Counted from the stretch's first letter, positions 52,446 to 62,666 are shown. The stretch is DNA of 64,000 nucleotides from Pseudoalteromonas gelatinilytica (GCF_001641615.1 NZ_LRRU01000020.1:268525-332524), one strand, 5' to 3'. A program made the numbers and translations. Notes: generated by a model from the letters alone, not told the origin.

Positions 52446-52485
52446 AAAAACGGTTAGTGCTTTTCGGTACTAGCCGTTTTGTTGT
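52446..52485 (+). terminator. terminator after the Lrp-family gene
   Basis: Stem AAAACGGTTAGTGC / GTACTAGCCGTTTT, with G.U pairs, followed by GTTGTT. Moderate strength. Confidence 0.6.
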
Positions 52486-52562
52486 TAATAATTGTTAACT
52501 TTTGCGGATTTTGCTAGAATTCTGCGCCTTGCCGAAATGCACTCATTACAAAGAGGATTTTA

Positions 52563-54119
52563 ATGTTTAACTTACTCAGCAAAGCGCCAAGCTCTGCTAA
52601 AAACGATATATTATCAGGCCTGACCGTTGCGTTAGCCTTGGTACCAGAAGCAGTCGCGTTTGCTTTTGTTGCTAATGTTGAGCCTTTGGTTGGTTTATAT
52701 GCCGCATTTATTGTTGGTTTAATCACGGCTATTTTTGGTGGTCGTCCAGGTATGATTTCTGGTGCTACAGGTGCACTAGCCGTTGTGATGGTAAGTTTAG
52801 TATTAGATCATGGCGTAGAGTATTTATTTGCAACCGTCTTGCTGATGGGGATACTGCAAATACTTGCTGGCATTTTTAAGCTGGGTAAGTTTATCCGAAT
52901 GGTACCTCACCCAGTTATGCTGGGTTTTGTTAATGGTCTTGCGATTGTTATTTTCTTAGCGCAACTCGGTCAGTTCAAAGTGCCTGATGGCATGGGTGGT
53001 CAACAGTGGATGGAAGGACAAGCTCTTTACATCATGCTTGGTTTAGTGGCTTTAACCATGGCCATTATTCATTTTTTACCTAAGTTAACCACAGCCGTGC
53101 CTTCATCGTTAGTGGCGATTGTTACCGTGACTGCAATCGTGATTGGCTTTGATTTAGAAGCGCGCACTGTACTTGATTTCTTAAAAGGTATGACTGGTAA
53201 TGAGCAGGCAACCATTGCCGGTGGCTTACCTGAATTCCATATTCCAATGGTCCCGTTTAACTTAGAAACGTTTAAAATCATTTTTCCATATGCATTAATT
53301 TTAGCGGCGATTGGCTTAATTGAGTCGTTATTAACGCTGACCTTAATTGATGAAATTACCGAAACCCGCGGTCAAAGTAATAAAGAGTGTATTGGTCAAG
53401 GTGCTGCAAACATTACCTGTGGTTTCTTTGGGGCAATGGGTGGTTGTGCGATGATTGGTCAATCTATGATCAATATTAACTCGGGTGGTCGTTCACGCTT
53501 ATCGGGTATCACTGCTGCGCTAATGCTGCTTGTGTTCATTATTTTTGCAGCAGGGTACATTGAAATGATCCCACTGGCAGCGCTAGTGGGTGTTATGTTC
53601 ATGGTTGTATTGGGCACCTTTGAATGGGCAAGCTTTAAGATGATGAAGCGTGTACCAAAATCGGACGCGTTTGTTATTGTACTTGTTTCAGGTGTTACAG
53701 TAGCGACAGACCTTGCAATTGCGGTATGTGTAGGTGTGATTGTGTCTGCACTGGTTTTTGCTTGGCAACATGCTAAACACATTTACACGAGTAACTACAT
53801 TGATGAGCAGGGCTCTAAAGTGTATGAGCTTCATGGCCCATTATTCTTTGGCTCGGTTAAGAATTTTGCTGAGTTATTTGATGTTAAAAATGACCCAGAA
53901 GATGTGATCATTGAATTTAAACACAGCCGTGTCGCTGATCACAGCGCAATTGAAGCAATTGATAGCCTAGCTGATAAATATGCTAAAGCAGGCAAACAAT
54001 TACACTTGCGTCACTTAAGCCCAGACTGTATTCAGTTATTGCATAAAGCACGTGATTTAGTTGAAGTAAATGTCATTGAAGATCCACATTATAAAGTGGC
54101 ATCAGATAAATTAGCTTAA
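52563..54119 (+). CDS. SulP family inorganic anion transporter
   Basis: A 518-residue transporter with ~12-14 helices and a C-terminal STAS domain (residues ~410-500, [15 protein letters not shown] ... [16 protein letters not shown]). The SulP signature [22 protein letters not shown] is in the first helices and [17 protein letters not shown] sequence follows. Substrate is bicarbonate, sulfate or a dicarboxylate; I cannot tell which. Single gene with its own terminator. Confidence 0.9.
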   Translation: MFNLLSKAPSSAKNDILSGLTVALALVPEAVAFAFVANVEPLVGLYAAFIVGLITAIFGGRPGMISGATGALAVVMVSLVLDHGVEYLFATVLLMGILQILAGIFKLGKFIRMVPHPVMLGFVNGLAIVIFLAQLGQFKVPDGMGGQQWMEGQALYIMLGLVALTMAIIHFLPKLTTAVPSSLVAIVTVTAIVIGFDLEARTVLDFLKGMTGNEQATIAGGLPEFHIPMVPFNLETFKIIFPYALILAAIGLIESLLTLTLIDEITETRGQSNKECIGQGAANITCGFFGAMGGCAMIGQSMININSGGRSRLSGITAALMLLVFIIFAAGYIEMIPLAALVGVMFMVVLGTFEWASFKMMKRVPKSDAFVIVLVSGVTVATDLAIAVCVGVIVSALVFAWQHAKHIYTSNYIDEQGSKVYELHGPLFFGSVKNFAELFDVKNDPEDVIIEFKHSRVADHSAIEAIDSLADKYAKAGKQLHLRHLSPDCIQLLHKARDLVEVNVIEDPHYKVASDKLA

Positions 54120-54133
54120 AAATCAAGCTTAGG

Positions 54134-54166
54134 AAAAGCGAAGGCGGGATCGTCTTCGCTTTTTTT
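54134..54166 (+). terminator. terminator of the SulP gene
   Basis: Stem AAGCGAAG / CTTCGCTT with a 10-base loop and T8 tail. Confidence 0.88.
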
Positions 54167-54273
54167 ATATCTGCAGAATGCGGTAAGGCTATTAAAAATT
54201 AAGATAGGCGGCAGTGCTTTGTTCTCGTGACTATCGGTATAATAAAAATAATTATGAAAGGTAATCTGATATT

Positions 54274-55347
54274 TTGAATTGGCAATCATTAGTTGATAAT
54301 CGACAACGCTTTTTCTGGGTGCTGCAAATTGCAGGCTGGATAGGGTATGCGTTAGTTAATTATATCGGCTCTAAAGTCTTTGAAATGCGTGATATTTACG
54401 TATTTGTTATTGTATTAAACGCTTACGCAGGCTGTTTAATGACAGTACCTTTGCGTTATATGTATCGTAAAGTCTGGAATGCCTCGCCATGGGTGTTGAT
54501 GCTTGTTGTATTTGGGGCCTCTTATGTTACCGGTACATTGTGGGCTGTTGTTCAAAAATTCAATTTATGGGAAATCTACCGTCACGGTTACCGACCAAAT
54601 GAATGGTTTTATTACTTTCAACAAGGCTTAGATTCGGTTTATATCATACTTTGTTGGAGTGGCTTGTATTTTGGTATTAAGTACTACCAGTTGTTGCAAA
54701 GTGAGCGCCAAAAAGCCCTTAAAGCAACCACCATGGCGCACGAAGCACAGCTGAAAATGCTGCGTTATCAACTTAATCCACACTTTTTATTTAATACTTT
54801 AAATGCCATCTCAACCTTAATTTTGGTAAAAGAGAACAAAGATGCGAATTTAATGGTATCTAAATTGAGTGACTTTTTACGTTACACACTCAATACCGAT
54901 CCGATTAAGAAAGTACCGTTAGAACAAGAAATTCACGCTTTGATGTTGTACTTAGAGATTGAAAAAGTACGCTTTGATGAACGTTTACAAGTTAACGTCG
55001 AAGTAAGCGAACAGGCAAAAGAAGCCTTAGTACCAAGTTTGATCCTCCAGCCTATTATCGAGAACTCGATTAAATATGCGATAGCGCAATTAAATGAAGG
55101 CGGTGTGATTGATATTAAAGCACAAGTTTTTGCAAATGAACTATTATTGGAAGTAGGCGATAATGGTCCTGGCACTGAGCTAAAAAATGGCCAACTGGTT
55201 AATTCACAAGGCGTTGGCATAGCAAATACACAGGACCGCTTAAAAACACTTTATGAGAACAACTACTCATTCGTTCTCTCTGACAATACGCCAAGTGGAT
55301 TAAAAGTTAATCTGCGCGTTCCGTTTGAAAAGGCTGTTAAGAAATGA
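54274..55347 (+). CDS. LytS-type sensor histidine kinase
   Basis: A 357-residue kinase of the His_kinase (PF06580) family: four N-terminal helices (to ~135), a short coiled coil, then LRYQLNPHFLFNTLNAIS with the phospho-His, and an ATPase domain (LQPIIENSIKYAI, GVGIANTQDRL). The start is TTG at 54274, with AAAGG 12 bases before; no in-frame ATG precedes the first helix. The response regulator gene overlaps its end as ATGA. Confidence 0.9.
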   Translation: MNWQSLVDNRQRFFWVLQIAGWIGYALVNYIGSKVFEMRDIYVFVIVLNAYAGCLMTVPLRYMYRKVWNASPWVLMLVVFGASYVTGTLWAVVQKFNLWEIYRHGYRPNEWFYYFQQGLDSVYIILCWSGLYFGIKYYQLLQSERQKALKATTMAHEAQLKMLRYQLNPHFLFNTLNAISTLILVKENKDANLMVSKLSDFLRYTLNTDPIKKVPLEQEIHALMLYLEIEKVRFDERLQVNVEVSEQAKEALVPSLILQPIIENSIKYAIAQLNEGGVIDIKAQVFANELLLEVGDNGPGTELKNGQLVNSQGVGIANTQDRLKTLYENNYSFVLSDNTPSGLKVNLRVPFEKAVKK

Positions 55348-56168
55348 GCAAAATTAGAACTTTGATCGTTGACGATGAACCGTTAGCACGTAAAGGCTTA
55401 GCTGTTCGACTATCTGAGTTTGACGATATAGAAGTCATTCGTTTATGTAGCAATGGTCAAGAAGCAATTGATGAATGCGTATCAGGCAATATTCAATTGG
55501 TTTTCTTAGATATTCAAATGCCAAATATGAACGGTTTTGAGGTGGCACGTGCACTTAGTGAAAGTGTTAACCCATTACCAGCAATTGTATTTGTTACAGC
55601 TTTTGATCAGTTTGCTGTTAAAGCATTCGAGATTCATGCGTTGGATTATATTCTTAAACCAGTCGATGACAACAGACTAAAACAGGCGGTAGAAAAAGTG
55701 CATACCTATTTAAAAACGCAACAAGATAACGCCCATAAGAAAAAACTAGCGAGCTTTGTTGCAGGTATTACCGGTAATAATTGCGAAGAAATTTTAAAGA
55801 AGTTAGCAACGGGCGATAGCCTAGCTGATCGTCGTTATCCTGAATCGTTAGCAGTAAAAGAGCAGGGCGAGATTGTTCGTGTCCCTGTGGTGACAATTCA
55901 ATGGGTCGATGCGGCTGGTGATTATATGTGTCTACATTGCCAAGACGGGCAAACGCATATTCTTCGTAAAACAATGAAAGAGCTTGAACAAGAGCTTGAT
56001 CCACAATTATTCGTGCGTGTTCATCGCAGCGCAATTGTGAATACAAAACAAATTAGCAAACTTGTTACCCAAGTGAGCGGTGAGTATCTTTTAGTGTTAG
56101 ATAACGGCCAAGAATTAAAAGTAAGCCGTAGTTATCGCGACAAAGTGAAAGCAGCTCTGGCGAGCTAA
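55344..56168 (+). CDS. LytTR response regulator
   Basis: A 274-residue regulator with a receiver domain (TLIVDDEPLARKGL; phosphorylated Asp in VFLDIQMPNMNGFEV; Lys in YILKPVDD) and a C-terminal LytTR DNA-binding domain (residues ~170-272, VDAAGDYMCLHC ... RVHRSAIVN). It is coupled to the kinase gene by a four-base overlap. LytTR pairs control cell wall, motility or small-molecule genes; the target is unknown here. Confidence 0.93.
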   Translation: MSKIRTLIVDDEPLARKGLAVRLSEFDDIEVIRLCSNGQEAIDECVSGNIQLVFLDIQMPNMNGFEVARALSESVNPLPAIVFVTAFDQFAVKAFEIHALDYILKPVDDNRLKQAVEKVHTYLKTQQDNAHKKKLASFVAGITGNNCEEILKKLATGDSLADRRYPESLAVKEQGEIVRVPVVTIQWVDAAGDYMCLHCQDGQTHILRKTMKELEQELDPQLFVRVHRSAIVNTKQISKLVTQVSGEYLLVLDNGQELKVSRSYRDKVKAALAS

Positions 56169-56198
56169 TAGCTGTTTAAAACTAAATCAGCTAAAAAC

Positions 56199-56229
56199 AA
56201 AAAAGGCGCAATAAATTGCGCCTTTTTTA
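56199..56229. terminator. bidirectional terminator
   Basis: GGCGCAAT / ATTGCGCC stem flanked by A6 and T6, between the LytTR gene and the convergent pykA. Confidence 0.88.
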
Positions 56230-56247
56230 ATGAATAATTGTAACCGT

Positions 56248-57684
56248 TTAAACGGTTACAATTTTCATCGTGTTTGTCGCACCAATCGTTTCCATCGCAT
56301 CACCGTGAGTTAAAATCACAGTATCACCAGCAACAAGCGAGCCTTGCTCAACAAGTGTGTTCAATGCGTCACGTACCATGCTGTCATCTTCACATTTCGT
56401 TGAATCGAAGAATACAGGGTAAACACCACGGTAAAGTGCCGTTTGACCAAGTGTGCTTGCATGGCGTGATAACGAATAAATTGGTAAGCCAGAACTAATG
56501 CGCGACATTAATTTAGCTGTGCTGCCTGATTCAGTCAGTGTCACAATCGCTTTTACAGAATCAAGGTGGTTAGCTGCATACATCGCCGATAACGCAATTG
56601 ATTCTGCATTTGAAGAAAAACGGCTGTCTAAACGGTGTTTAGAAACGTGTGTTTCTTTTTGTGATTCGGCACCTAAACAAACGCGAGCCATAGTCGCTAC
56701 AGTTTCTTCAGGGTAGTCACCAGCAGCTGTTTCAGCTGATAGCATAACGGCATCAGTACCATCTAATACGGCGTTTGCAACGTCCATAACCTCAGCACGT
56801 GTTGGCATTGGGTTATCGATCATAGATTCCATCATTTGTGTTGCAGTCACAACAGTACGGTTAAGTGAACGAGCACGGCTAATGATCAGCTTTTGTTTAC
56901 CAACAAGTGCTGCATCACCAATTTCAACACCTAAGTCACCACGCGCAACCATTACTGCGTCAGATGCTAGAACGATATCGTCAATTGCTTCAACAGTTTC
57001 AACTGCTTCTGCACGTTCGATTTTTGCAAGAAGTTGTGCGTTTGAGCCCGCAGCTTCTGCTAAAGAGCGAACATAACGCATATCATCGCCACTACGTGGG
57101 AATGATACAGCAATATAATCAACACCGATTTCAGTCGCTGTGATTAAGTCTTCTTTATCTTTATCAGTAAAAGCAGGGGCTGTTAAACCACCACCTAAAC
57201 GGTTAATACCTTTATTGTTCGAAAGCACACCGCCAACAGTTACTGTTGTGTGTACTAGGGCACCATCAACGCTATCAACTGTTAATTGAATCAAGCCATC
57301 GTTTAAAAGAAGTAAGTCACCTGATTTAACATCATTTGGTAATTCTTTATAGTCGATACCAACAGCATTAACGTCGCCTTGACCTTTTTCCATTTTTGCA
57401 TCAAGGGTAAATTTTGCACCTACTTCAAGGTTTACTTTACCGTCTTTAAACGTTGATACACGAATTTTAGGACCTTGTAAGTCTGCAAGGATAGCAACGT
57501 GTTTGCCTAAACGCTTAGCAATGCTACGTACCGCATCTGCGCGGTCTTTGTGATCTTGTGCTACGCCATGTGAGAAGTTCAAACGAACCACATTTGCACC
57601 TGCACGAATAATTTTTTCTAGGTTGTTATCGCGATCGGTTGCCGGTCCAAGGGTCGCAACAATTTTTGTGCGTCTTAGCATCAA
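56248..57684 (-). CDS. pykA: pyruvate kinase (PykA type)
   Basis: A 478-residue pyruvate kinase, closest to E. coli PykA (480): [56 protein letters not shown] [25 protein letters not shown] and [10 protein letters not shown] with [13 protein letters not shown]. It makes pyruvate and ATP from PEP and ADP. It diverges from gnd across a 419-base region with several inverted repeats, so glycolysis and pentose-phosphate genes may share control. Confidence 0.96.
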   Translation of the reverse strand: MMLRRTKIVATLGPATDRDNNLEKIIRAGANVVRLNFSHGVAQDHKDRADAVRSIAKRLGKHVAILADLQGPKIRVSTFKDGKVNLEVGAKFTLDAKMEKGQGDVNAVGIDYKELPNDVKSGDLLLLNDGLIQLTVDSVDGALVHTTVTVGGVLSNNKGINRLGGGLTAPAFTDKDKEDLITATEIGVDYIAVSFPRSGDDMRYVRSLAEAAGSNAQLLAKIERAEAVETVEAIDDIVLASDAVMVARGDLGVEIGDAALVGKQKLIISRARSLNRTVVTATQMMESMIDNPMPTRAEVMDVANAVLDGTDAVMLSAETAAGDYPEETVATMARVCLGAESQKETHVSKHRLDSRFSSNAESIALSAMYAANHLDSVKAIVTLTESGSTAKLMSRISSGLPIYSLSRHASTLGQTALYRGVYPVFFDSTKCEDDSMVRDALNTLVEQGSLVAGDTVILTHGDAMETIGATNTMKIVTV

Positions 57685-58103
57685 ATTCTCCTGTGCGCTT
57701 AAATTTTTAAGCGAATTGATGGTTATCTATTAAAATGTCGTGCTATAAACCTTCTTCATTGGCTTATACATCTGCACGAAGTAGAACTCATAAGTAAAAA
57801 ATGATTGTTTTTACTTATGAGGATCTGGCTCTTTGTATTAATTATAGAGTATACAAAGGGTGAATGACGTTATTATGACACCGGTGTCAGGTAGCGTCAA
57901 TACACATACCTTTTTAAAGGGTATTATAAAAATCTGGTCCGATGCCTTAGTAATTTTGATATACTGAGTGCAACGTCGCTTCATGATTTCGATGATTTAT
58001 CTCAAGTTGGCTTACAAGCTCGCATTTTTGGGCTGCTTGGGTATAATGCGCGCGTAATTATTTTGATTAACTAACCAATAGTTGTTACCGAGGAGGACAC
58101 TAA
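57685..58103. promoter_or_regulatory. 419-base pykA-gnd control region with inverted repeats
   Basis: Besides the LacI-type palindrome annotated separately, it holds a perfect 14-bp inverted repeat CTCATAAGTAAAAA/TTTTTACTTATGAG with a 7-base spacer (57787-57821) and an 8-bp repeat CTTTGTAT/ATACAAAG with a 12-base spacer (57831-57858). TATAAT at 58042-58047 is a probable gnd -10 with a poor -35. No gene is evident in it. Confidence 0.6.
57876..57889. promoter_or_regulatory. LacI/GntR-type operator palindrome
   Basis: TGACACCGGTGTCA, a perfect 14-bp palindrome with the central CCGG typical of LacI-family operators; E. coli GntR binds a similar ACCGGT-centred site. It lies 215 bases upstream of the gnd start and 192 upstream of pykA, so either gene could be the target. 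Confidence 0.6.
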
Positions 58104-59477
58104 ATGCAAGTTGCATTAGTAGGGTTAGGCGTTATGGGTAAAAATCTTGCCCTCAACCTGATTGAAAAAGGGCTGACATTAGTAGCTTATGATAAAAACC
58201 CAGATGCGGGTGCCGAGTTACTAAGCTGTGCGAAAGCACTAGGTTTGGCAGACCGTTTACATATTGTGTCTGATTTAAATGATATGGTTAGACGCTTAGA
58301 GCCGCCTCGTTCGATTCTACTTTTAGTTCCTGCTGGTGAATTGGTTGATAAAGTATGTACAGAGCTTGCAGAAGCAGGTGTTGACTGTGATGACATTATC
58401 GTAGATTGCGGCAACAGTAACTACAAAGATGGCATTAGCCGTAAACTTAAATATCAAAACAAATTTGAATTTGCCACTATGGGTATTTCTGGCGGTGCAG
58501 AAGGTGCACGTCACGGCCCTGCAATGATGGCAAGTGGTTCAGAAGGCGGCTGGGAGCGTGTTGAGCCGTGGTTTGAAAAAGTAGCGGCAAGCTACAAAGG
58601 TGAGTCGTGTTTCGCGCGTGTAGGCCAATCTGCAAGTGGTCACTTTGTGAAAATGGTTCATAACGGTATCGAATATGCGTTAATGCAATTAATTGCTGAA
58701 ATGTATCAATTACTGCGTTTAGGTACTAATCGTTCACCAAAAGAAGTGGCTGACATCTTCAATGAATGGTCAGAAGGCACTTTAAATAGCTACTTACTGT
58801 CAATTTCAAGCCATATCTTAAGCCTTGAAACGACAGAAGGTGAGCCGCTCGTTGATTTAATCGACAATAAAGTTGGCGCGAAAGGCACGGGTTTATGGAC
58901 TGCACAAAATGCCCTAGAGCTTGGTATTGCAGTGCCATCACTAGTTGCAGCTGTTCAAGCTCGTCACTTAACAAATACCTGTGATACGCATGCTGCAAAA
59001 GAAATGACTTACGCTGCTAAAGCAACGGATACCGTTGATTTAGATTTAGCTGAGTTAAAAGATGCATTCACATTGGCAAGTTTACTTGCTTATCGTCAAG
59101 GTTTAGCACTTATCAAAGGTGCGTCACGTGCGCATCAGTGGAAAGTTGATCTTTCTAAAACGCTACAAACTTGGCGCGCAGGTTGTATCATCCGTGCTGA
59201 TTACTTAGACAATGTCGCTGAAGGTGTAGAATTTATTGATTCTATGCAGCGTGAATCAGCAGCATTACGTAAGGTAACGGGTGCAGCCGTTGCATCTGGT
59301 TTAGCTTTCCCTGTGTTAACAGCAACACAAACTTACATCGCAACGTTAACAACGCCGAGTAATGGTCATCTTGTACAAGCACAACGTGACTACTTTGGTG
59401 AGCATGGCATTAAAACTCACAGTGGTGAGATTTGCCATTTAACTGACTTAGTTGAGATTGACGAAAAAGTTCGTTAA
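58104..59477 (+). CDS. gnd: 6-phosphogluconate dehydrogenase, decarboxylating
   Basis: A 457-residue enzyme (typical 467-480). LVGLGVMGKNLALNLIEKG is the NADP-binding N-terminus (Arg/Asn choice fits NADP), ILLLVPAGELVD, GISGGAEGARHGPAMMASG and FVKMVHNGIEYA (catalytic Lys) follow, with GAKGTGLWTAQNALELG later. It oxidises 6-phosphogluconate to ribulose 5-phosphate. GAGGAGG just before the ATG is a very strong ribosome site. The gene is not next to zwf or edd. Confidence 0.95.
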   Translation: MQVALVGLGVMGKNLALNLIEKGLTLVAYDKNPDAGAELLSCAKALGLADRLHIVSDLNDMVRRLEPPRSILLLVPAGELVDKVCTELAEAGVDCDDIIVDCGNSNYKDGISRKLKYQNKFEFATMGISGGAEGARHGPAMMASGSEGGWERVEPWFEKVAASYKGESCFARVGQSASGHFVKMVHNGIEYALMQLIAEMYQLLRLGTNRSPKEVADIFNEWSEGTLNSYLLSISSHILSLETTEGEPLVDLIDNKVGAKGTGLWTAQNALELGIAVPSLVAAVQARHLTNTCDTHAAKEMTYAAKATDTVDLDLAELKDAFTLASLLAYRQGLALIKGASRAHQWKVDLSKTLQTWRAGCIIRADYLDNVAEGVEFIDSMQRESAALRKVTGAAVASGLAFPVLTATQTYIATLTTPSNGHLVQAQRDYFGEHGIKTHSGEICHLTDLVEIDEKVR

Positions 59478-59490
59478 TTATCAAAGTATA

Positions 59491-59518
59491 AAAAAAGGCA
59501 CCCTTAGGTGCCTTTTTT
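59491..59518. terminator. terminator between gnd and ansA
   Basis: Stem AAAAAAGGCACC / GGTGCCTTTTTT; serves both convergent genes. Confidence 0.9.
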
Positions 59519-59531
59519 GTATCTACTGTAT

Positions 59532-60542
59532 TTAACGGCTTAACTCACCGCGTAGGTTGTCTTGCATCAAGTGACGAATCGTCTCTACTTCAAGCTTTTG
59601 ACTAAATAGGTAGTGTAACTTGGTCAAACATGCTTCTAATGTCATATCGTAGCCACTGATCACGCCACAGTTTAATAAAGCATTACCGGTTGCATAACCG
59701 CCCATATTAACATGGCCTTTTAGACACTGTGTTAGGTTAACAATCACCATGCCACGTTTGCTTGCGTCATTAAGAATATCTAAAAATGCGGGATCTTGCG
59801 GGGCATTACCCACACCAAAGCTCAGTAAAACAAGTGCTTTGATATTGTCATTAACTAAGCTTTTCACCACCTCAGGACTGATCCCCGGATATAGGTAAAG
59901 TACACCAATAGGCTGTGGCGTGATATTCGATACCTGTAGTTCGTTATCAACGTAAGGGCTAAGTTGACCTTTGATTAGTTGAATATTAATTCCTGATAGT
60001 GCTAATGGTTCAAGGTTTGGTGATGCAAACGCATCAAAGCCATCAGCATGGGCTTTTGTCGCACGGTTACCACGGAATAATTGATTATTGAAAAACAGGC
60101 TTACTTCTGCAATTGGATAATTAGCGGCTAAATACATTGCATTCAGTAAGTTGACTTGGCCATCAGAACGAAGTTGCGACAAGGGAATTTGCGAGCCTGT
60201 CACAATCACAGGTTTCGTTAGGTTTTCGAACATGAAAGACAAAGCAGAAGCCGTGTAGGCCATGGTATCGGTGCCATGTAAAACCACAAAGCCATCATAG
60301 TCTTGGTATTTACTCTTAATATCGTCAGCAATTAATTGCCAGTGGGCAGGGGACATATCTGAAGAATCAATGAGTGGGCAATATTCGTGAATATCAAACA
60401 AAGGCATTTCATCACGATTAAACTCTGCATTATTGACCACTGTTTCGGTTAAAAAACCCTCTGCCGGTACATAGCCGCGGCTCGATTTTTTCATACCGAT
60501 GGTACCACCCGTATAGGCGATATATATACGTTTACGTTTCAT
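59532..60542 (-). CDS. ansA: type I (cytoplasmic) L-asparaginase
   Basis: A 336-residue asparaginase aligning with E. coli AnsA (338): IYIAYTGGTIGMKKS (first catalytic Thr), VVLHGTDTMAYTASALSFM (second Thr and Asp), and a C-terminal LRGELSR. It hydrolyses asparagine to aspartate and ammonia. It follows sppA, as in E. coli. The start codon is next to the T-run of a hairpin (60543-60570), so there is no ordinary ribosome binding site in front of it. Confidence 0.94.
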   Translation of the reverse strand: MKRKRIYIAYTGGTIGMKKSSRGYVPAEGFLTETVVNNAEFNRDEMPLFDIHEYCPLIDSSDMSPAHWQLIADDIKSKYQDYDGFVVLHGTDTMAYTASALSFMFENLTKPVIVTGSQIPLSQLRSDGQVNLLNAMYLAANYPIAEVSLFFNNQLFRGNRATKAHADGFDAFASPNLEPLALSGINIQLIKGQLSPYVDNELQVSNITPQPIGVLYLYPGISPEVVKSLVNDNIKALVLLSFGVGNAPQDPAFLDILNDASKRGMVIVNLTQCLKGHVNMGGYATGNALLNCGVISGYDMTLEACLTKLHYLFSQKLEVETIRHLMQDNLRGELSR

Positions 60543-60570
60543 AAAAAAAGCCCAGTTAAATAACTGGGCT
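60543..60570 (-). terminator. sppA terminator adjoining the ansA start codon
   Basis: On the minus strand AAGCCCAGTTA / TAACTGGGCTT pairs with a tight loop and is followed by TTTTTTT, which runs straight into the ansA ATG. It ends sppA transcripts 30-60 bases after the stop. It also occupies the whole 5' leader of ansA. Confidence 0.8.
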
Positions 60571-60571
60571 T

Positions 60572-60600
60572 AGTATACCTAAAATCGTTTAGCTAAGTAA
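60572..60600 (-). promoter_or_regulatory. possible ansA promoter
   Basis: TATACT at 60577-60572 (minus strand) is a good -10; 17 bases upstream TTACTT (60600-60595) is a weak -35. The predicted start lies near 60565, inside the sppA terminator stem, so mRNA from this promoter would start after much of the stem's first arm and would not fold it fully. Confidence 0.4.
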
Positions 60601-60601
60601 C

Positions 60602-62467
60602 TTATTGAATTACATTACACACTAAACAACGAGCGTAAACGCCTTGTGGATCGTTGTAATCTTTTAGGTTATCAATTTCACTACTTAACTGATTAATAAG
60701 GCTTTGTAAGTTAGCTTGTGTTGCTAGTACTGAGTGTGATGAATCAGACTTAGCAAAGAAACTCTTAACAGCCGCTGTGCCAAAGATATCTTGCAGCATT
60801 TGCTCTTGTGGTGTTAATGACTGTTTGATGGTCTTAACATCATAATGATTAAGTTTAGCAAGCTCAGCAGCAGCCTTAATTGCATCTTGCTTATCGCCAA
60901 GTTTATCAACTAAACCCAGTTCTTTTGCTTGAGTTGCAATCCATACACGGCCTTGGGCAATTTTATCCACTTGCTCAGGGGTCATGTTACGTGCTTCAGC
61001 TACGACATTTAAAAAGCGTTTATATGCATTTTCAACGCTCATTTGAATGATGTTTGACATCTTCTCATCTAGTGGACGTGCAATAGAGAAGCCAGCAAGG
61101 TCAGTTGTTGCAACACCGTCAGAGTAAATACCTAACTCAGCCATGGTGTTTTCAAACGTCATGAAAGTACCGAACACACCAATTGAACCTGTAATTGTGC
61201 TAGGGGCTGCCCAAATTTCATTGGCAGCTGATGCAATCCAATAACCACCTGACGCAGCTACTGAGCTCATTGATGCGATAACCGGTTTACCTGCTGCTTT
61301 AAGTGCTAATACTTCAGCACGAATAACTTCAGAGGCAAACATACTACCACCACCTGAATCGATACGAAGCACAACCGCTTTCACTTTATCATCAAGACGT
61401 GCTTTACGAAGTAGGGCAGCTGTAGAGTCACCACCGATTTCACCTGCTTTACGTTCGCCATCAACAATGGTGCCTTTAGCTACAACAACAGCTACTTTTT
61501 CAGTAATTGGGTTATCGAACTCAACAGGCGGTTTTACAAGTGATAAATACTCACGGAAGCTTACTTGTTTAAATGTTTTACCTGTTTCTTCAGTACCGAC
61601 TAATTCAATAAGTTGCTGGCGAATTTGTTGCGATGTTTTTAAAGAATCAACCCATTGATTTTTTAACGCGTACTGACCTGAGTTACCGTCAACTGCTTGC
61701 ATTTTTGCAAGGTAAACATCCATATCTTCATCAAAATTGCTTTCATCGAATGGACGGCTCGCTGCAACGTCAGTTTTGTACTCGTTCCAAAGTGCAGTCA
61801 ACCAAACGCTGTTCGCTTCTTTTGCCGCATCTGACATATCATTACGAATGAATGGTTCAACCGCTGATTTATAAGTTCCCACACGGAAAATATGTTGAGT
61901 CACTTTTAACTTTTCAAGCGCGTCTTTGAAGTACAGTGGGAACATACCATAGCCTTCAATGCTCACACCACCATATGGGTGCATAGACACTTCATTGGCA
62001 TGGGCAGCAATATAATATTGTGCTTGTGTATAGTAGTAGCCCGTCGCAATAACTTGCTTGCCTGCATCTTTAAACGCATCAATTGCTTTAGTTATTTGTT
62101 TTAGCTTATTAATGTGCGCGCTTGGCATTTTTTGTAGGTCAAGAAGCATAACAGTGATGCGATCATCTTTAGTTGCTTCGTTGATCACTTCAATGACATC
62201 ATCAAGAAGAATTTCTGATGGCGCTTCTTTGCCCATAGTTGCATCGTTGATGGCTGCTTCTACAGGATCAACATAGGTTTTTTCTTCAACAATAGGGCCA
62301 TTTAAGTTTAGGCGTAGCACGGTTCCGTCTGCTACTTTTACTTGATCTTCTTCACCTGTTATGGCGACAAAGAAGAGTATTACTAGTAATAGAAATAATA
62401 TGTTTAGGACCAAACGGCGGGAAAAATTAATCCCGGTCCAAATGCCTTTAAATATCTTTGCTAGCAA
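60602..62467 (-). CDS. sppA: signal peptide peptidase SppA, 67 kDa type
   Basis: A 621-residue inner-membrane peptidase with two tandem S49 domains, like E. coli SppA (618). A signal anchor lies at ~20-38. The general base Lys200 is in GTYKSAVEPF and the nucleophile Ser406 in VAASGGYW, both intact; IDSGGGSM is at ~370. It degrades cleaved signal peptides. It diverges from fadH across 199 bases and is followed by ansA. Confidence 0.95.
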   Translation of the reverse strand: MLAKIFKGIWTGINFSRRLVLNILFLLLVILFFVAITGEEDQVKVADGTVLRLNLNGPIVEEKTYVDPVEAAINDATMGKEAPSEILLDDVIEVINEATKDDRITVMLLDLQKMPSAHINKLKQITKAIDAFKDAGKQVIATGYYYTQAQYYIAAHANEVSMHPYGGVSIEGYGMFPLYFKDALEKLKVTQHIFRVGTYKSAVEPFIRNDMSDAAKEANSVWLTALWNEYKTDVAASRPFDESNFDEDMDVYLAKMQAVDGNSGQYALKNQWVDSLKTSQQIRQQLIELVGTEETGKTFKQVSFREYLSLVKPPVEFDNPITEKVAVVVAKGTIVDGERKAGEIGGDSTAALLRKARLDDKVKAVVLRIDSGGGSMFASEVIRAEVLALKAAGKPVIASMSSVAASGGYWIASAANEIWAAPSTITGSIGVFGTFMTFENTMAELGIYSDGVATTDLAGFSIARPLDEKMSNIIQMSVENAYKRFLNVVAEARNMTPEQVDKIAQGRVWIATQAKELGLVDKLGDKQDAIKAAAELAKLNHYDVKTIKQSLTPQEQMLQDIFGTAAVKSFFAKSDSSHSVLATQANLQSLINQLSSEIDNLKDYNDPQGVYARCLVCNVIQ

Positions 62468-62666
62468 AATAAATCCTTAATTCAGTACAGCTTAGTAGTG
62501 AACTCATCTTAGCTTAGAATAACTTTAAAATTAACTGTTAAATAGTAACAGAGTGTTTAAAACGACAATTTGCTACAGATTAATTACGAGTGAAAAGTTG
62601 ATTATTCTAAGTTATTGCCGCAGAATCTATTTCAAATAGAGGTTCGACCAGTTAACGGGGCACACA

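Noticed and set aside
52563-54119. Calling the SulP protein a sulfate permease
   Set aside because: SulP members also carry bicarbonate and dicarboxylates, and no sulfur-metabolism genes are adjacent.
57787-57821. Rho-independent terminator of pykA or gnd
   Set aside because: It is upstream of both divergent genes and has no T-run outside its arms.
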